Positions 11,538 to 23,600 of a stretch of 64,000 bases of DNA are shown piece by piece. The position numbers and the translations under genes were made by a program. The stretch spans positions 16,516,568-16,580,567 of the forward strand of contig NC_045134.1 of NCBI RefSeq assembly GCF_007655135.1, read 5' to 3'. The notes below the pieces were generated by a model that saw only the letters and a program-made list of their open reading frames with translations, did no database searches and was not told where the DNA came from. This DNA comes from Punica granatum. Lineage: Eukaryota > Streptophyta > Magnoliopsida > Myrtales > Lythraceae. The stretch's first letter is position 1. Each line of letters opens with the position of its first letter.

Positions 11538-11710
11538 CTGCGAAATAGAGAATAGGAAAAGGAGATGAAGCACATGGGAATTCAAAAAAAATGCGTGAGA
11601 GATTTCATTGATAATGTGGACACGAAACCATAATAGAAACCCCTCTCCCGTCGTGTGGCGCATGGCTATGCCGACATGCGGGGCACATCTTATACGTAGA
11701 TAAGCCTTAC
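11538..11710 (-). other. Probable spliceosomal intron between protease and RT
   Basis: The protease frame runs into a stop at 11707, right at a strong donor (GTAAGG, minus strand, intron starting at 11710). A pyrimidine-rich run ends in TTTCGCAG at 11538. Joining the two puts protease in frame with the pre-RT segment, apart from one TAG near 11420. A second acceptor (TTTCCAG, ending at 11500) would keep the same frame. Ogre elements are known to carry a spliced intron at this place. Splicing here is inferred from sequence only. Confidence 0.6.
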
Positions 11711-12936
11711 ACATCGGCAATCACAGCCGAGTAGCGCGGGACTGAGGTCCAGTTGTTGAGCTCCTCATTTTCCTGCGCCAAGAGGATGTGAACCCCTGAA
11801 GGAATCTCTTCGGTGACGGTGTACACGGCTAACGGAGCGGCAGGAGTGTCGTCGGAGTCCGAGGAAGGGCCGTCAAGGGTGCCCCCGATAGTGTGTGAAG
11901 GCCCGGGGAAGAAGTGGGATAACGGGGGGACTGGAGTGCCCCTGTTGAGCCTACCATAGTGTGCGGCGAGGCGATGAAGGTGGTTGCCCCTGCAGGCCTC
12001 GATGATTTCATGACAGGAGGGGCGAAAGCCGAGTCCTCTCCTGTGCTTGTACTCCTCGATTTCAATAGGGCGGCTGATCCCTTGTCCGCGCGCCCCGAGA
12101 CCGGAGCCCGGAATGCAGTTGTTGCGCAGGAGAACCTTCCCTATCATGCGGTCGACACGGGACGGTCTACTCTCTCCGTAGTCCCGGATGACGGAGATGG
12201 TCTCGAATGAATGGAACGGGAGGTTTTCGTCCTCCCCGACGCTGATGTAGGGCACCGCCGTCTCCTTGTAGATGGCGTAGTCCTCCTCTCCTTTCACTGT
12301 GACGAGCTTCTCCTCGACGATGAATTTCAGCCTTTGGTGCAGAGAAGAGGGGACGGTATCGGCCGAGTGGATCCAGGGCCTCCCGAGCAACAGGCTGAAT
12401 GCGTTCGGGATGTCGAGCACCTGGAATGTGATGCTGAACGAGCACGGGCCGACATCTATTAGGAGGTCGATCTCCCCGTTCACCTTCCTGCGTGAGCCGT
12501 CGAAGGCTTGGACCGCTGTTTTGCTCGGGCGGATTCGGTTGAGGTCCACATTCATCTGCTTCAAGGTGGTCACCGGGCAAACGTTGAGCGCGGCCCCATT
12601 GTCAATCATGACCCGGCCAATGATGTAGTTGTTGCATTTGCAGACAATATGCAAGGCCCATGAATGTGACCAGCCTTCAGACGGGAGCTCGTCGTCCGAG
12701 AATGAGATAGTGTTAGAGAAGATGGAACCGATAGTCTCATCTATCCTATCGGGAGGCGTTTCCTTCGGGACCTGTGCCGAAGTCAGTACCCGGAGGAGGG
12801 CTTCTCGGTGCGGTTCCGAGCCGAGGAGGAGGGCAAGCAATGAGATATGGGCCGGGGACTTGGCCATTTGCTTGACCACTTCGTATTCGCTCGCCTTCAC
12901 GATCTTCATGAATGCCTCGGCTTCTTCTTCGGTCAC
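11711..12936 (-). pseudogene. Aspartic protease with downstream G-patch, Tat/Ogre-like element
   Basis: An open frame of about 409 codons. The retropepsin core has the catalytic box MIDNGAALNVCP near residue 111, with Asn in place of the usual Ser/Thr, as is common in Tat-type elements. It also has the second motif LLGRPWIH at about 184-190. After the protease, residues about 266-305 (12022-12141) match the glycine pattern of a G-patch: PGSGLGARGQGI then HRRGLGF. Protease matures the Gag-Pol product. G-patch domains bind nucleic acid or helicases in other proteins. This stretch is open, but it is separated from gag by a TAG near 12957, so the polyprotein is broken. Confidence 0.88.
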
Positions 12937-12955
12937 CCTTTTGGACGGAAAAGGC

Positions 12956-15347
12956 TAGCTTTCGGGCGCTGTCCCAGTTTCAGTGGCGGGTGCCTTCCCT
13001 TTATCCTTGGCTGCCGGACTCTCGTATACCCGCCCCGAACGTGTCACCCCCATGACACTAAACTGCTGCTCGACATTCCCAATACTTCCTTCATAGGTCC
13101 AGGGGACCTTGCCGTCTAAGTACGGTTCCCGGGCGGGGATGTCTATGACGAATGGGGCCGGCGAGGCCACGTTTCCCGTGAATCCGACTGTGGGTTCCTC
13201 AGGAGTGTAGTCGATCACGAAGGGAAGGGGGTTGTCTTGCGTGTCTTCGTCCCTCCTTGAGGCGCATATGGAGATCATGTTGATGGAAGACCCCGAATTT
13301 GGCCTATGGTCCGGGAGGGGATTGTCCTGCACATTTGGGGGCCTGACGGCGTTGAAGGTGAGCCTGTTGTTGTCAATCCTCCTTTGGATCTCGTCTCGCA
13401 ACCTCCAACAATTGTCGAGAGTATGCCCCGGCGCGCCCTGATGATACTCGCAGCGTTTAGATTGATCCTGAACGGACGGGTCAAAATTTGGGCCTGGGGA
13501 TATCGGTCGAATCTGATCGCCCGCAAGGAGCTATCGATATATATGAGAGAGGGGAGCAAGTAGTGGTGTGTATTGTTTGCGGGGTCGACTCTACGTGCTG
13601 CCGGCCTGCGGTCCCTGCGCAGTAGGGTTCTGTTGCGCCGGTGGAGGAGCTCTCGACACCAGGGGCCTAGGTTGAGAGGGCTGAGCCGACGCGGGTGCGT
13701 AGTGGTCCTACGGTTGTGAGATCATCGGCGGGGCCGAGTAGTAAATCGACTGAGGCTGGTGCTGTGGGGACGGAGGGAAGTAGGTAGGAATGGTGGTCGG
13801 TGTGGTCGTGAGATTCACCGAATATTATTGGGACGCCTGATGTGCCGTATCGACGGCGTTCACTGAAACTTCCTTCCCTCTCCTTCCGCCGGAAGACGAC
13901 GACGTGGTGGGGACCTTCTTCGATGACTCCTCTCCTCTACTGGCGGGGCCCTCCATCCTTCCGAGCTTGATCCCCAAATCAAGCTTTTTCCCGGCCTCGA
14001 TGAGGTCGGAGAACGACGAAGTGTGGGCCAACAGGTGTGAATAGTACACTCCCCTCAGCGTGGAGTGAAATAACTGGATTTGTTGCGCTTCACTGATCGG
14101 AGGGATGTGTTTCGCTGCTTGGGCACGCCACTTAGTGGCGTATTCCTCGAACCTTTGGCCCTGCGCCATTTCTTTCGTGCTCAGCTCCAGGAGGGTGGGA
14201 GGCGCTTCCGCGCAATACCGGTATTGGTCGATGAACTTCCGGGAAAGGTCCTCCCACGTCGGAATGTCCTCGGCCTTCAGCGACATGAACCAATCGAGAG
14301 CGGATCCCAACAGGCTGTCTTGGAAGGAGTGGATGACAAACTCTTCGTACTCCTAATATTGTAGCATCTTTCCCCTGTAATGGCGGAGGTGGTGGCGTGG
14401 ATCCGTCGTGCCCTCGTAGGTTTTGAACTCTGGGATCTTGAACTTCGGGGGGAGCCACATCCCAGGAATAGGCTACAGTCGTCGTAGCGCGCATCGGGGC
14501 GGGCATCACTCGCCTGTAGGGCTCGTATCGTCTCCTCCATTCGCTTCAATCTACGTTCTTGTTCGACGTCAGAGTCGGGGAAGAAGTGCATTGGTGAGGC
14601 GAACTGGGCCGCGTGAGTCGACGTGCCTGGTTCATGGAAGGTAGTGTTTATGGGGGGCGGTGCCTGGTAAGAGAGGCCGACGTGGGGTTGTAGAGACGAG
14701 TACGGAGGAAGTTCCGCAGCTTGAGGGTGAGTCGGAGCAGGTGCGCTTGATGCCAGGAAGACCATCGGTGGAGGCGTTGTATAGGCCGCGGCTGGGACCG
14801 GTATAGAGATAGGAAGAGGTGCGGACAGGGCCTGCTCCGAGGACAGGAATGTCGTCGGTGGAAGAGTGACGGCCGTGGGAGCCGGTGGCGGCGGATATGG
14901 GCTGGTGAAAGGGTGAGCCATGGACGCATGCAGTGTTGGTGGTGCGGGTGCATCCATGTTCTCCGGGGCTTGAGTCGGCGGAACCCGAGGAGTCGGGTCG
15001 ACTATTGGCCCTTGTCCTAATGGAGGTGTGGAGCTGGAGGATGCACGGTTCGGTCCTCTAAACAGGGCGAGCAGCTCTACCATGTTGGTGGCCATTTGGT
15101 TGACCGTGCCCTCGAGTGCCGTGATACGGGCCTGGTCGTCGGAGGCGGATGATGTCAGCGAGACTGGTGGAAGGGGCGCCCCTGAAGACGTCGGGGGCGG
15201 GAGATGTGTAGGAGGGGCGCCCGAATACGCCGGGAGTATGCCTGCAGGAGTCGGAGGCGGTGGAGCGTGCATCGGGGGCGGTTAAGAATGAGTCGGAACC
15301 GGTGGATTGACTTCTTCGGAGGTATCGACTCGATCCCCTTCCACCAT
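12956..15347 (-). pseudogene. gag of the Tat/Ogre-like element, frameshifted
   Basis: Gag builds the virus-like particle. The start is taken as the ATG at 15345-15347 (MVEGDRVD), soon followed by an in-frame TAA near 15280. A proline-rich, disordered N-terminal half (15272-14277) leads, after a frameshift near 14300, into the conserved gag domain (14310-13825) with LDWFMSLKAEDIPTWEDLS and FIDQYRYC. Further stops lie near 13825, 13710 and 13590. A zinc-knuckle-like motif CEYHQGAPGHTLDNC (near 13385-13455) and a tail ending in TRSGRVYESP complete it. Gag and protease were once a single frame. Confidence 0.85.
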
Positions 15348-15664
15348 CCTGAGATGCTGACGAGTCGGGTAACGGTGCGACGCTAGTTGCGATCACCTAG
15401 AATTCCAAAAGTATGTAAGGACAATGTCGATATTTTGAACGACAAGTACGGAATAAATAAGATGTCGGGATGTATGAGATGCATGAGTTTTCAAAATGCT
15501 AATGTCATTACATTGATTGGATTCAAGTTCCATAGTTTTTACAAAATACAACGCACGAAAAAAAGAAGGAACATAAACGAAAAGCCGACATCCCTTTGCG
15601 CTCGGTGGCCGGTTGAGAGCGGCGTAGGTCCGAGCGAGAGCAAAAATGGGTGCGTCCGCTGATC

Positions 15665-17077
15665 CTATGGGTGGGCGATCTCACGAGCCCTTTTGTGCAC
15701 TCGGTCCAACTTCGCGCCCAAACGGGCCATCTCCCGGTCTAAATGTGCGACTCGAGCGCGTGCTCGAGCCAACTCCATCTGAAGCTCCCTGTAGTCCGCG
15801 ACCTCTGCGCGGGAGTCAACAAGCTCGCAACGGAGCCTATCTCGTTCCTCCCGGATGGCCCGTAGCTCCGCGCGCATGGCTGCTTGAGTGGAGCTTTCGG
15901 CTTCGGGAGCGGGGGTAGGTGCAGCTCGGGGAGTCGGGGCGGCCTGGGACCGTTGTGGCGATGTCGACCCTCATGGGTAGAACCGGGCCACGTATGCTGA
16001 TGTGGCGGAGAATGTTCGCTCTTCGTCAGTGGGGTGTTCGGGGAAATACAGACGCTGTATGGTGCTAGCGTCCCGCTGACGGCGGATCTCCTGAATCTGT
16101 AGGAATATTGCAGGGACCGTGGATGTAGAGTCGGCCCACTGGATGCGGTAGGGTAGGCGGTCCGCCTCGGCGGGAATGTCCTGTATGCCGCCGAGTTGTC
16201 TGATTACCCGGTCGAGGAATATGAAGGTGCTTCCCAAGTGGCTGAGAAGGGGAACTCCCACAATTCCGGGACATCCCGTGATCATGGGGCTGCCGGGATT
16301 CCATCGAGTGGCCCATAGGAACAGTACGGGCGTCAACTCGCGCCAAAAGTGCCTCCATTCCGAGAACCTGTGCTCGGGAGGTGGGATGACCGGTACTAGG
16401 CGCTCGATCAGCGAACGCTCGTCGGTGATGTAGGAGAACGGATGTGATGAGCAAAAGGGGCGGACGTGCGCGAGGAGCCAAGTCTGCAGCAGGTGCGGGG
16501 ATCCCCTCATCCTGCCGCGCCGAACCTCTCTAACATAGTCTAGAGACCGAACGGTCTCAGCTAGTAAAGCCTCCACGTAACTATGGCCTCCTACCACTTG
16601 GAGGACAACTTGGGCAATAGCCCCGTCAATGAGGTTTGGCGAGTACGGGAACAAGAGAGTGCCGAAGACTAAGAGCAGGAATCCGTGACATGTGTCGCGC
16701 TGATAGGATGCCGCCGAAGGTGTCAGTGCGTGGAGGAGCGTCCAGTCGGAGAGCCATGCAATCCTGATGCCGTGGTCCCATCCTTGATGAAGCTCTTCGT
16801 GGATGTCTTGGGTAGGTATGCCGAGAAGACTAGAGAGCTGACTCCGAATGGTCGCGAACGGGTTGGGCACAAAGATGCCTTGGGTCGTAGGCGTGGGCCT
16901 CTGGATGAGGGCCATATACTCCTCGATCGTGGGGGACAACTCCATCCCCTGAAAGTTGAATACTGCGTGTTCAGAGTCCCAAAACTCCATGGCGGTCCTC
17001 AAGAAGATCCAGTCCACCGGAGTTTCCGTGAACATGACCATATCCCCGATGATGCCCTGAATGAAGGCGCGATCCAC
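15665..17077 (-). pseudogene. Extra ORF1 upstream of gag (Ogre-type), plant-mobile-domain-like
   Basis: The main open stretch (17077-15971, 368 codons) begins at a GTG behind an in-frame TAG, so its true start is lost. FNFQGMELSPTIEEYMALI (residues about 41-58) resembles the conserved core of plant mobile domain and aminotransferase-like proteins. After a TGA at 15971 the same region continues as a charged alpha-helical piece (15877-15665) with ELRAIREERDRLRCEL, a likely coiled coil. An ORF of unknown function upstream of gag is a known trait of Ogre elements. Its role is not established, and I assign the fold by motif resemblance only. Confidence 0.72.
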
Positions 17078-17749
17078 CGATCGGAGAGTCCTCTATATGC
17101 GCATGATGTCTTGCCTTGGTGGTGTGATCGCTTCGAGTCTGAGACCGGGAGCCGGGCGGTCCATCCTTTCCTAGATGGAGGAGATGCTGGCTTAACGTCT
17201 TAAGAATCAAATCAATGTAATGTCCTAAGTTTTTTCGGAAATAATGCATGCAGTGCGGGAAGATAAACTATAGTCGTGTTCTTTACAGCATACATCACTC
17301 TTCCTTACAAAACAACAAAATGCCCGTCCTAAAGAAAAACTACGAGCCGACTCAAAGACTTGACGTTTGGGTCGGTTGACGGCATGGAGGCAAAGATGGG
17401 TCCAGTATGACGGTCCCTATGTATGCATGGTTTTCGGTGCTACTGGGATAACCGCTAACTAGGGATGGGGGCTCCCGATACAAGGGTGTGAATTCCTTGA
17501 AATCGAGCGAGGATCTTTGGGGGCCGGTTCGGTGGCATAGCTGACTCGATCCGTTCCCTTACTTGGAACCTCTGACTAACCTAGCTTCCTATTTTGGTGC
17601 CCGTGGGATTTCGGACAAGGTACCTAAGAACCCACTAGAATGATGTGATACAAATGCAAGAAATAAATGTGCTTAAAAGTAAATGTACGGAAAGTGGTAA
17701 ATAAACATGCAAGCAAGCAAACGGGATTGAGCCCGAACCCTCTAGATGT
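17078..17749 (-). other. 5' leader of the Tat/Ogre-like element
   Basis: About 670 bp lie between the primer site and ORF1. No coding domain is visible. Open frames are short and overlap one another on both strands. Confidence 0.6.
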
Positions 17750-17767
17750 CCCCAGCGGAGTCGCCAA
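17750..17767 (-). other. Primer binding site, tRNA-Arg-like
   Basis: On the minus strand TTGGCGACTCCGCTGGGG starts three bases after the CA end of the 5' LTR. The TGG start and position are those of a retrotransposon primer site. The sequence fits the 3' end of a plant tRNA-Arg, the primer reported for Ogre elements. I made the tRNA match from memory. Confidence 0.75.
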
Positions 17768-19811
17768 ACTGTGCGCACTCGAATTTCGTCTTGTCGGGGC
17801 ACGCATGCACGGGGCCTATGCAACGCGGCTTGGGGAGTATCCACCTTCCCGTGGGGACGCGCGACGGACGCACGTGAGAAGGAGTCGCCACTTACTGTTT
17901 ACGACCCGTAGGTCGAGGGTCGTTGAGTCACCCGGGTCTGGGGGTACGAGGTACACCTAATGCTAAGGCAATGGTCGTGCGGAACCGAAAATTCCGAATT
18001 CGGGGGTTCTGTTACGTGCGGGCCTATATCTCGCACGCCCTTTCGGTACTCTAGCTTGCTAGGCTTGCCGTTTTGTTTATTTACCGCGTGATTTAGGGTT
18101 GCACTTGACTCGCCCATTTTGACACCGTAAAGTCGGTGAATTGATCGAGTTGGGCTAAGAATCTGAAGGATGAGTAGGCTTGTGCGTCTAGGAATCGGTT
18201 CACTATCTGTCAGCACACCATTTTGGCTCACCATTCCAAACAACGATATCAGCAATGATCCAAACCACAACTTGAGCAGAATACAGAAAACGGCTCGGCA
18301 GAGCAAGAAATCACTATTCATCCTCAAGTCGGCAAAATTGAGCAAATGACCCATGGACGTGACAGAAGGACTCTAGGGGTCACCAAAAGGCAACAGAGCG
18401 ACCAGAGAGCTCAACAATGTCCAAAACCGGCATTTTCAGTATATCACACGGACGGTACTATCTTTCGATAGTTTGCTCAATCGTCGGAAGATAGCCAATA
18501 TTGGACTCAAAAAATCCACTCCAATGCCAAACAGATAAAAAGTGTCCCCAAAGGCATTTTGCAAATCATCTGCTCTATACAGAACAACTTTCTGTATACA
18601 GACAACTTTTCAGTGGAAGTCCAAAAATGCCGGTTTCCTGGAGAAAAGTTAATTCCAAATATCAGACGTGGCCATGCCCCATCAGCACACAGAGCATGAA
18701 CAATGCTTCAGATGACTCTCGGAAGTCACACAGACGCTTCAAATGACTTCCGAGCGGCAAAACAAGCATACCCTTCTTCAGAAGAGCATAGCCGGAGAAT
18801 GGTCTGATGGAATTACGGCAAACGAAGTTCATACCGCATTGCCCGGAAAACTCTAGCAGACATTCACGATTGGGCAAAACAGACAGCAAAACGCTTATCA
18901 GTTTCCTGAGTAACCTCCGAGAGGCAGAAATGGCCATTTTTAGTGGAAATGCATATCCGGAGGTTCTTTTCACGGAAACTTGACGTCGATTGTCTACCCT
19001 ACATCATGTTAGCCTTCTCAAGGCTCAACGTGGAATCGTCGGAATAAACCACACGACTCATCTAGACCTCCCGAGCAATGCTTTAGAGGTCTCAGATACA
19101 CTTTTCAAGTCATTGGAGGTCTGACCTTGACAAACAGATATTACAGTAATCTCCGGAGTACCCAACCAACTCAGAAGTCATCCTGAGAAATCCAGTTTCG
19201 GCCTCCTAGGACTTCTCCGGCCCCACGTTAGCATTATCGGCTCAAGGGATGATTGTTCACGTTGTCTGACAACTTATGTCAAAATGACCAACATGAGATG
19301 CAGATACGAGATATGCTGTCAGAATCGGACAACTTCGCCCTGGTCACTTGCAATGAGCAAAAATCGGCTTCCGAGCCTCACACACATTCGGGACATTTCT
19401 CTATGAAAAATGTCAATCTCGGGCTCATTAACTCCGTTTTCACGCGTATATCGACAATTCGACGTTCAATTCGAACCACGAACTTCGAATACGCAACCAA
19501 TCGAGACCCGAGTCTTTTCCCGGTTTCTCCTCACGAGCCGTGGGACCCACGGGCTGCCCAAGGGCAATCGCCCTTTGCCCCAAAACTTTCGGCCTTTTCC
19601 TCTTCCTCTCTTGCCCTCACCTAGCCCAAAATATCTTTGGTCTTTCTAGTCAACACTCAAGCCATTAACTCCATCTCCATTAATGCTTCTTGGCTCTTCC
19701 TCATCAAGATACATGGAGGACATTCATCCTCATCTCCATTAGGGCAACCGACTTTTGCTAATGAGGCCCTTAATGGTGCTTTGTTTTGCTTAATTGCTCA
19801 TTAGCTTCACA

Positions 19812-19819
19812 TATATATT
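19812..19819 (+). promoter_or_regulatory. Putative LTR TATA box
   Basis: TATATATT follows TTAGCTTCACA at the position that matches TATAAATG in solo LTR 1 (2331). This is the probable core promoter of the LTR. Confidence 0.4.
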
Positions 19820-20145
19820 GCATACTTGTCATTAAGTTAATCACTTAAGAGGCATACATGATCTTTCTAGTTCCTCCCTCTAGAAAATGCTCTCAACTTC
19901 TTAGGAACCAGCAGCAAGCAAATAACTTCATGAAAACCGAAAACCAAGCCAAATATCCTTAGAGTTTAGGTCGGGATCCATAGCGGGCACTATTCCGACT
20001 TATATCCAAAATTCTTCAAACTTCATGGACGACATGTTTCGGACCCAAGGATTCCATTTCTGAACCCAGTTTTTTAGTTTGAAGTCGTTTGCTCATCGTT
20101 TTGGGTCGTTTTAGTCATTTCGGGTGAAGTTGGATCTCTCGGGTG

Positions 20146-20640
20146 AACAGTGACGCGTCACCAGCGTCACCAGCGCCCGTCACCGAGTACCCCAGCGTCC
20201 ATCATCGAGCACGCCCGTGCCTGTCACCAGTACCCGTCACCAGCGCCACCAGCGCCCGTCACCGAGCACCCCAGCGTCCGTCATCGAGCACGCCCGTGCC
20301 TGTCACCAGCACCCGTCACCAGCGCCCGTCACCGAGCGCCCCAGCGTCCGTCATCGAGCACGCCCGTGCCTGTCACCAGCACTTGTCACCAGCGCCACCA
20401 GCGCCCGTCACCGAGCACCCCAGCGTCCGTCATCGAGCACGCCCGTGCCTGTCACCAGCGCTTGTCACTAGCGCTTGTCACTAGCGCCACCAGCGCCCGT
20501 CACCCAGCACCCCAGCGTCCGTCATCGAGCACCCCCGTGCCTGTCACCAGCGCTCATCACCGGCGTCACCAGCGTCACCCGCGCCATCCGCACCCGTCAT
20601 CGTGCCCGACGCCCGTCACCGTGCTTGACCGTGCTCGTGC
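20146..20640 (+). repeat. Minisatellite inside solo LTR 2 (period about 70-80 bp)
   Basis: GTCATCGAGCACGCCCGTGC and its variants return near 20200, 20281, 20350, 20430 and 20521. Between them lie shorter GTCACCAGCGCC repeats. Spacing varies from 70 to about 92 bp because short sub-repeats are gained or lost. The array sits straight after the GGGTGAACAGTG anchor, as in solo LTR 1. The long open frames across it (about 20143-20741) are translations of the repeat and not genes. Confidence 0.88.
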
Positions 20641-23600
20641 ACGCCCACCCTTGCACCCGAATACTCTTTCAAGGGTTCCACCAAGTCACCCGACTCTCAA
20701 ACCCTTCCCCGACTCTTTCCTCGTATCCCGAGGCTAGGTAAAACATTCTCGACCTAGAGGAGTTAGAGCTTTTCATATTTTTGCATGGCTATGGAGTATT
20801 ATGGTGTTTCATTCATGTTTAACTTGCAAGATTCAATTTTTATGCTATTCTATGTTATATTATGCATGTGCACTACCTTATGACTTGCTAGCATGTCGGA
20901 AAAGGGTTTGGATCGTCGCAAAGAAGATTATCCCGACCCGGCTATGGCAAACTAACTCTCCGCCAAGTCTCTAAAAGAGAAGGTGGAGACTTAAATTGCT
21001 CTTTTCGGGTTAAGATCGGTCTCCTTAGACGATCCAAGTTAATTTCCGAGCTTGTTTTGTTGTTCTTGCACGCATGAAGCCGGTGTTATTTTATCCCTTC
21101 CTTAACTAACACGTTTGTGAATGTTTGTATGTTTAAATGAGCTAAACAAATCGTGATAACACCGGCTTTTTGTTAAAAAGGAGTGTTATTTATCATGGTT
21201 GATGTTTGAGTATGCGAAAATTGATTAAACCGTGACTAGGAAATCATTTGTGACTCGAATGGAGCCATGAGAACTTTCGGCCACCCTTTATAAGATGAAG
21301 CTGAGGGCCTCTTGGCCTTCCTTGGGTCAAGAATGATTTCCTTCTCTCGAGTTTAATTCGTTTATCGGATCGCGTGAATTTTTTTACTTCAAGGTCTTTA
21401 CGATTTCTATGTTAAAATATCGTTTAAAGACTCTTTTAAAATAAACACGCTGGATTCATGTATCGAGGACTCATTTGGATCAATTCGGTTATAAGGATAT
21501 TGTCGGTTATTCAACTGAATTATCCTTGATCGTTATGGATTCATTTTGGTCGTCGAATCACGAATCGTTTTCTTAATTAATGCATTCGGCAATAACCTTA
21601 AGCATTAATTCCACAAACGGGTTAATCGGGACGCTTACATGATTAAACCCACTTCACACTGATAAAGTTTACACGAATTGGCCATTAATCGATAACTCCC
21701 GTCAACGAGTTGTCAAATGACGTTGGTGCCCTTTTCAAACTTATCAATTTCAAAACCCGAAACGTGCGGTCCGATGTAGCATGGACGTCTGAAAAGGGCT
21801 TCTGTGTCTCAACTTGAGTTTTTACCTGATTCCAGGTAGTTTAGGTCACGATACAGAAGATCTTTCTAGATCACTTCCGGGCAGATCGACCGGTTCCTTG
21901 GCTTTTTCGGGGTTCTTGCACAACCCTGGACAATCCAGGGATTTGGTTGACACCGGCTACAGGCCAAGGTGGCCCACACTGCAACGTTTCCCCTTCTCTG
22001 AAAACAATTTTCAAATAAAGGGCAAAATCGTCTTTTCACAATTCAGCGACATCCCCAGGGTTAGCATGACAGAAACATTACAGTATGGGATAAGAATGGG
22101 CTACCTGTTCAGGTGCAGGTTCATCTGCGTAGCCTTTTCTTATCTAACTGATGAGTTTCTATTATCCTAACATAGACTCGGGTAACTAGAATGATTATCT
22201 CTGTCAGAAAACATGCAAAATGCTGATTAACCTTTCACTCGACCTAACCAAACACTAGAAGGTGGTTAGGAGGAATTCTAGATTCCAAATCTAGAGTCAA
22301 AACACGAGTTTGGCTAATTCAATGAAAATTCAGTGTCACAATACAGAACAACTGTAAAAGCAATCCACACACACGAGATTTGACTCTCTTTGTCAAGTTC
22401 TCAAAACAAAGCCGAATGCTAAAACATTGGCACATGTTTGATTGTTCAGCCTATGGCATTTGCTTGCAAAAACACCCCTGGGTTAATAATCTATTAATTC
22501 ACGTAAACAAGACAATAACAAACACTTTGTCTGTTATTAGCATGTTGCGTGTTATCTTTCCGCACCTGTTTGCCATGCGGGTCGAGCCTGATCCCTAGGC
22601 CGAATAATATTAGGGTTCAACGCCCTAATCATCGAGCACAGGGTCCAACACCCTAATCAACAATCACAGGGTCCAACGCCCTATTCAGTGAGAGCGTCCC
22701 TTGAATTTCAGTTCTTCGGTCTTTTCCCTAAACTCACGGTGAGTTAGAGTGGAATAATAACCGAACGCAAAACGACTGGAATTCAACCCTTTTTGTAATT
22801 TGTATTTATTGTTTTCGAGAGCATTGTAAGGATTTCATTTTGTGCTTTTATTCTGTAAGAATTCCAGTCGGTGAGCGAACGGTCCGAGAGTCGAATTAAT
22901 CGAATCGGTCTAATGCTTGCCCAGATACAAGTAAATCCAAGAACTCGTGGTTCTGGTTCACGCAGGGATTCAACCTCCATGGTTCGATGAACTGTAACAC
23001 AAGATTGTGAACCAACTCCCCGACATACGGGTTTACTTCTCTCTCGGCTTCTCAACCGATATCGTTTGGTTCACCGAATCTCCGGTGTCAAAACGTGCGA
23101 GCCGAGTGCAGCTTAATTCATGCGGTAAATTATAAAACATGCAAGCCTAGGAAACCAGAGTACCGAAAGGGTGTGCGGGATATAGGCCCGCACATAACAT
23201 GAACCCCCGAACACGGATTTTCCGGTTCCGCACAGACCAATGCCTTAACAACAAACTAGGTGTTCCATACCCCTAGACCCCGGGTAACTTATCCGCCCTC
23301 GACCTTCGGGTCGTAAAACGATAAGTGGCGACTCCTTCTCTCACGCGTGTCCGTCACGCGTCCCCACGGGAAGGTGGACACTCCCAAGCCGCGCGATCCA
23401 AAAGCGCACAATGTGGGCCCCGACGAGAGTCCACATTCGGGTCCGTACACTATCTTAGCGTTACAGTTCATCGAACCGTGATGGTCGATTCCCTGCGCGA
23501 ACCGAGACCACGATTATTCGAGCTTACTCGTCCTTTGGTGATGATAGACCGACTTAACCGACTCGACACTCGGACCTCTCGCTCGCCGATCGGGGATCCT

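Larger units (their letters stand above)
18208..23449 (+). mobile_element. Solo LTR 2 of a giant-LTR Tat/Ogre-like family (5242 bp)
   Basis: It starts TGTCAGCACACC at 18208 and ends CGGGTCCGTACA at 23449. It is flanked by the 5-bp duplication CTATC (18203-18207 and 23450-23454). Removing it restores a continuous LTR: the joined sequence reads like solo LTR 4 near 56620-56660. It is homologous to solo LTR 1 from end to end, with indels. It carries a minisatellite at 20146-20640 and a TATA-like run near 19812. It holds no gag or pol. Confidence 0.93.

Noticed and set aside
8267..14310. Possible pararetrovirus (caulimovirus) origin of the RT region
   Set aside because: Integrase with a full DDE triad, LTRs, a primer site and dual RNase H identify an LTR retrotransposon. 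No movement or coat protein of a pararetrovirus is seen.
20146..20640. Possible CRISPR-like repeat-spacer pattern
   Set aside because: Spacing is irregular, the spacers are themselves repeats, and the setting is a plant LTR.
20143..20741. Open frames up to 195 codons with repeated RPSSSTPVPVTS-type text
   Set aside because: They are translations of the 70-80 bp minisatellite in solo LTR 2. Three frames are open in parallel, as expected for a repeat without stops.
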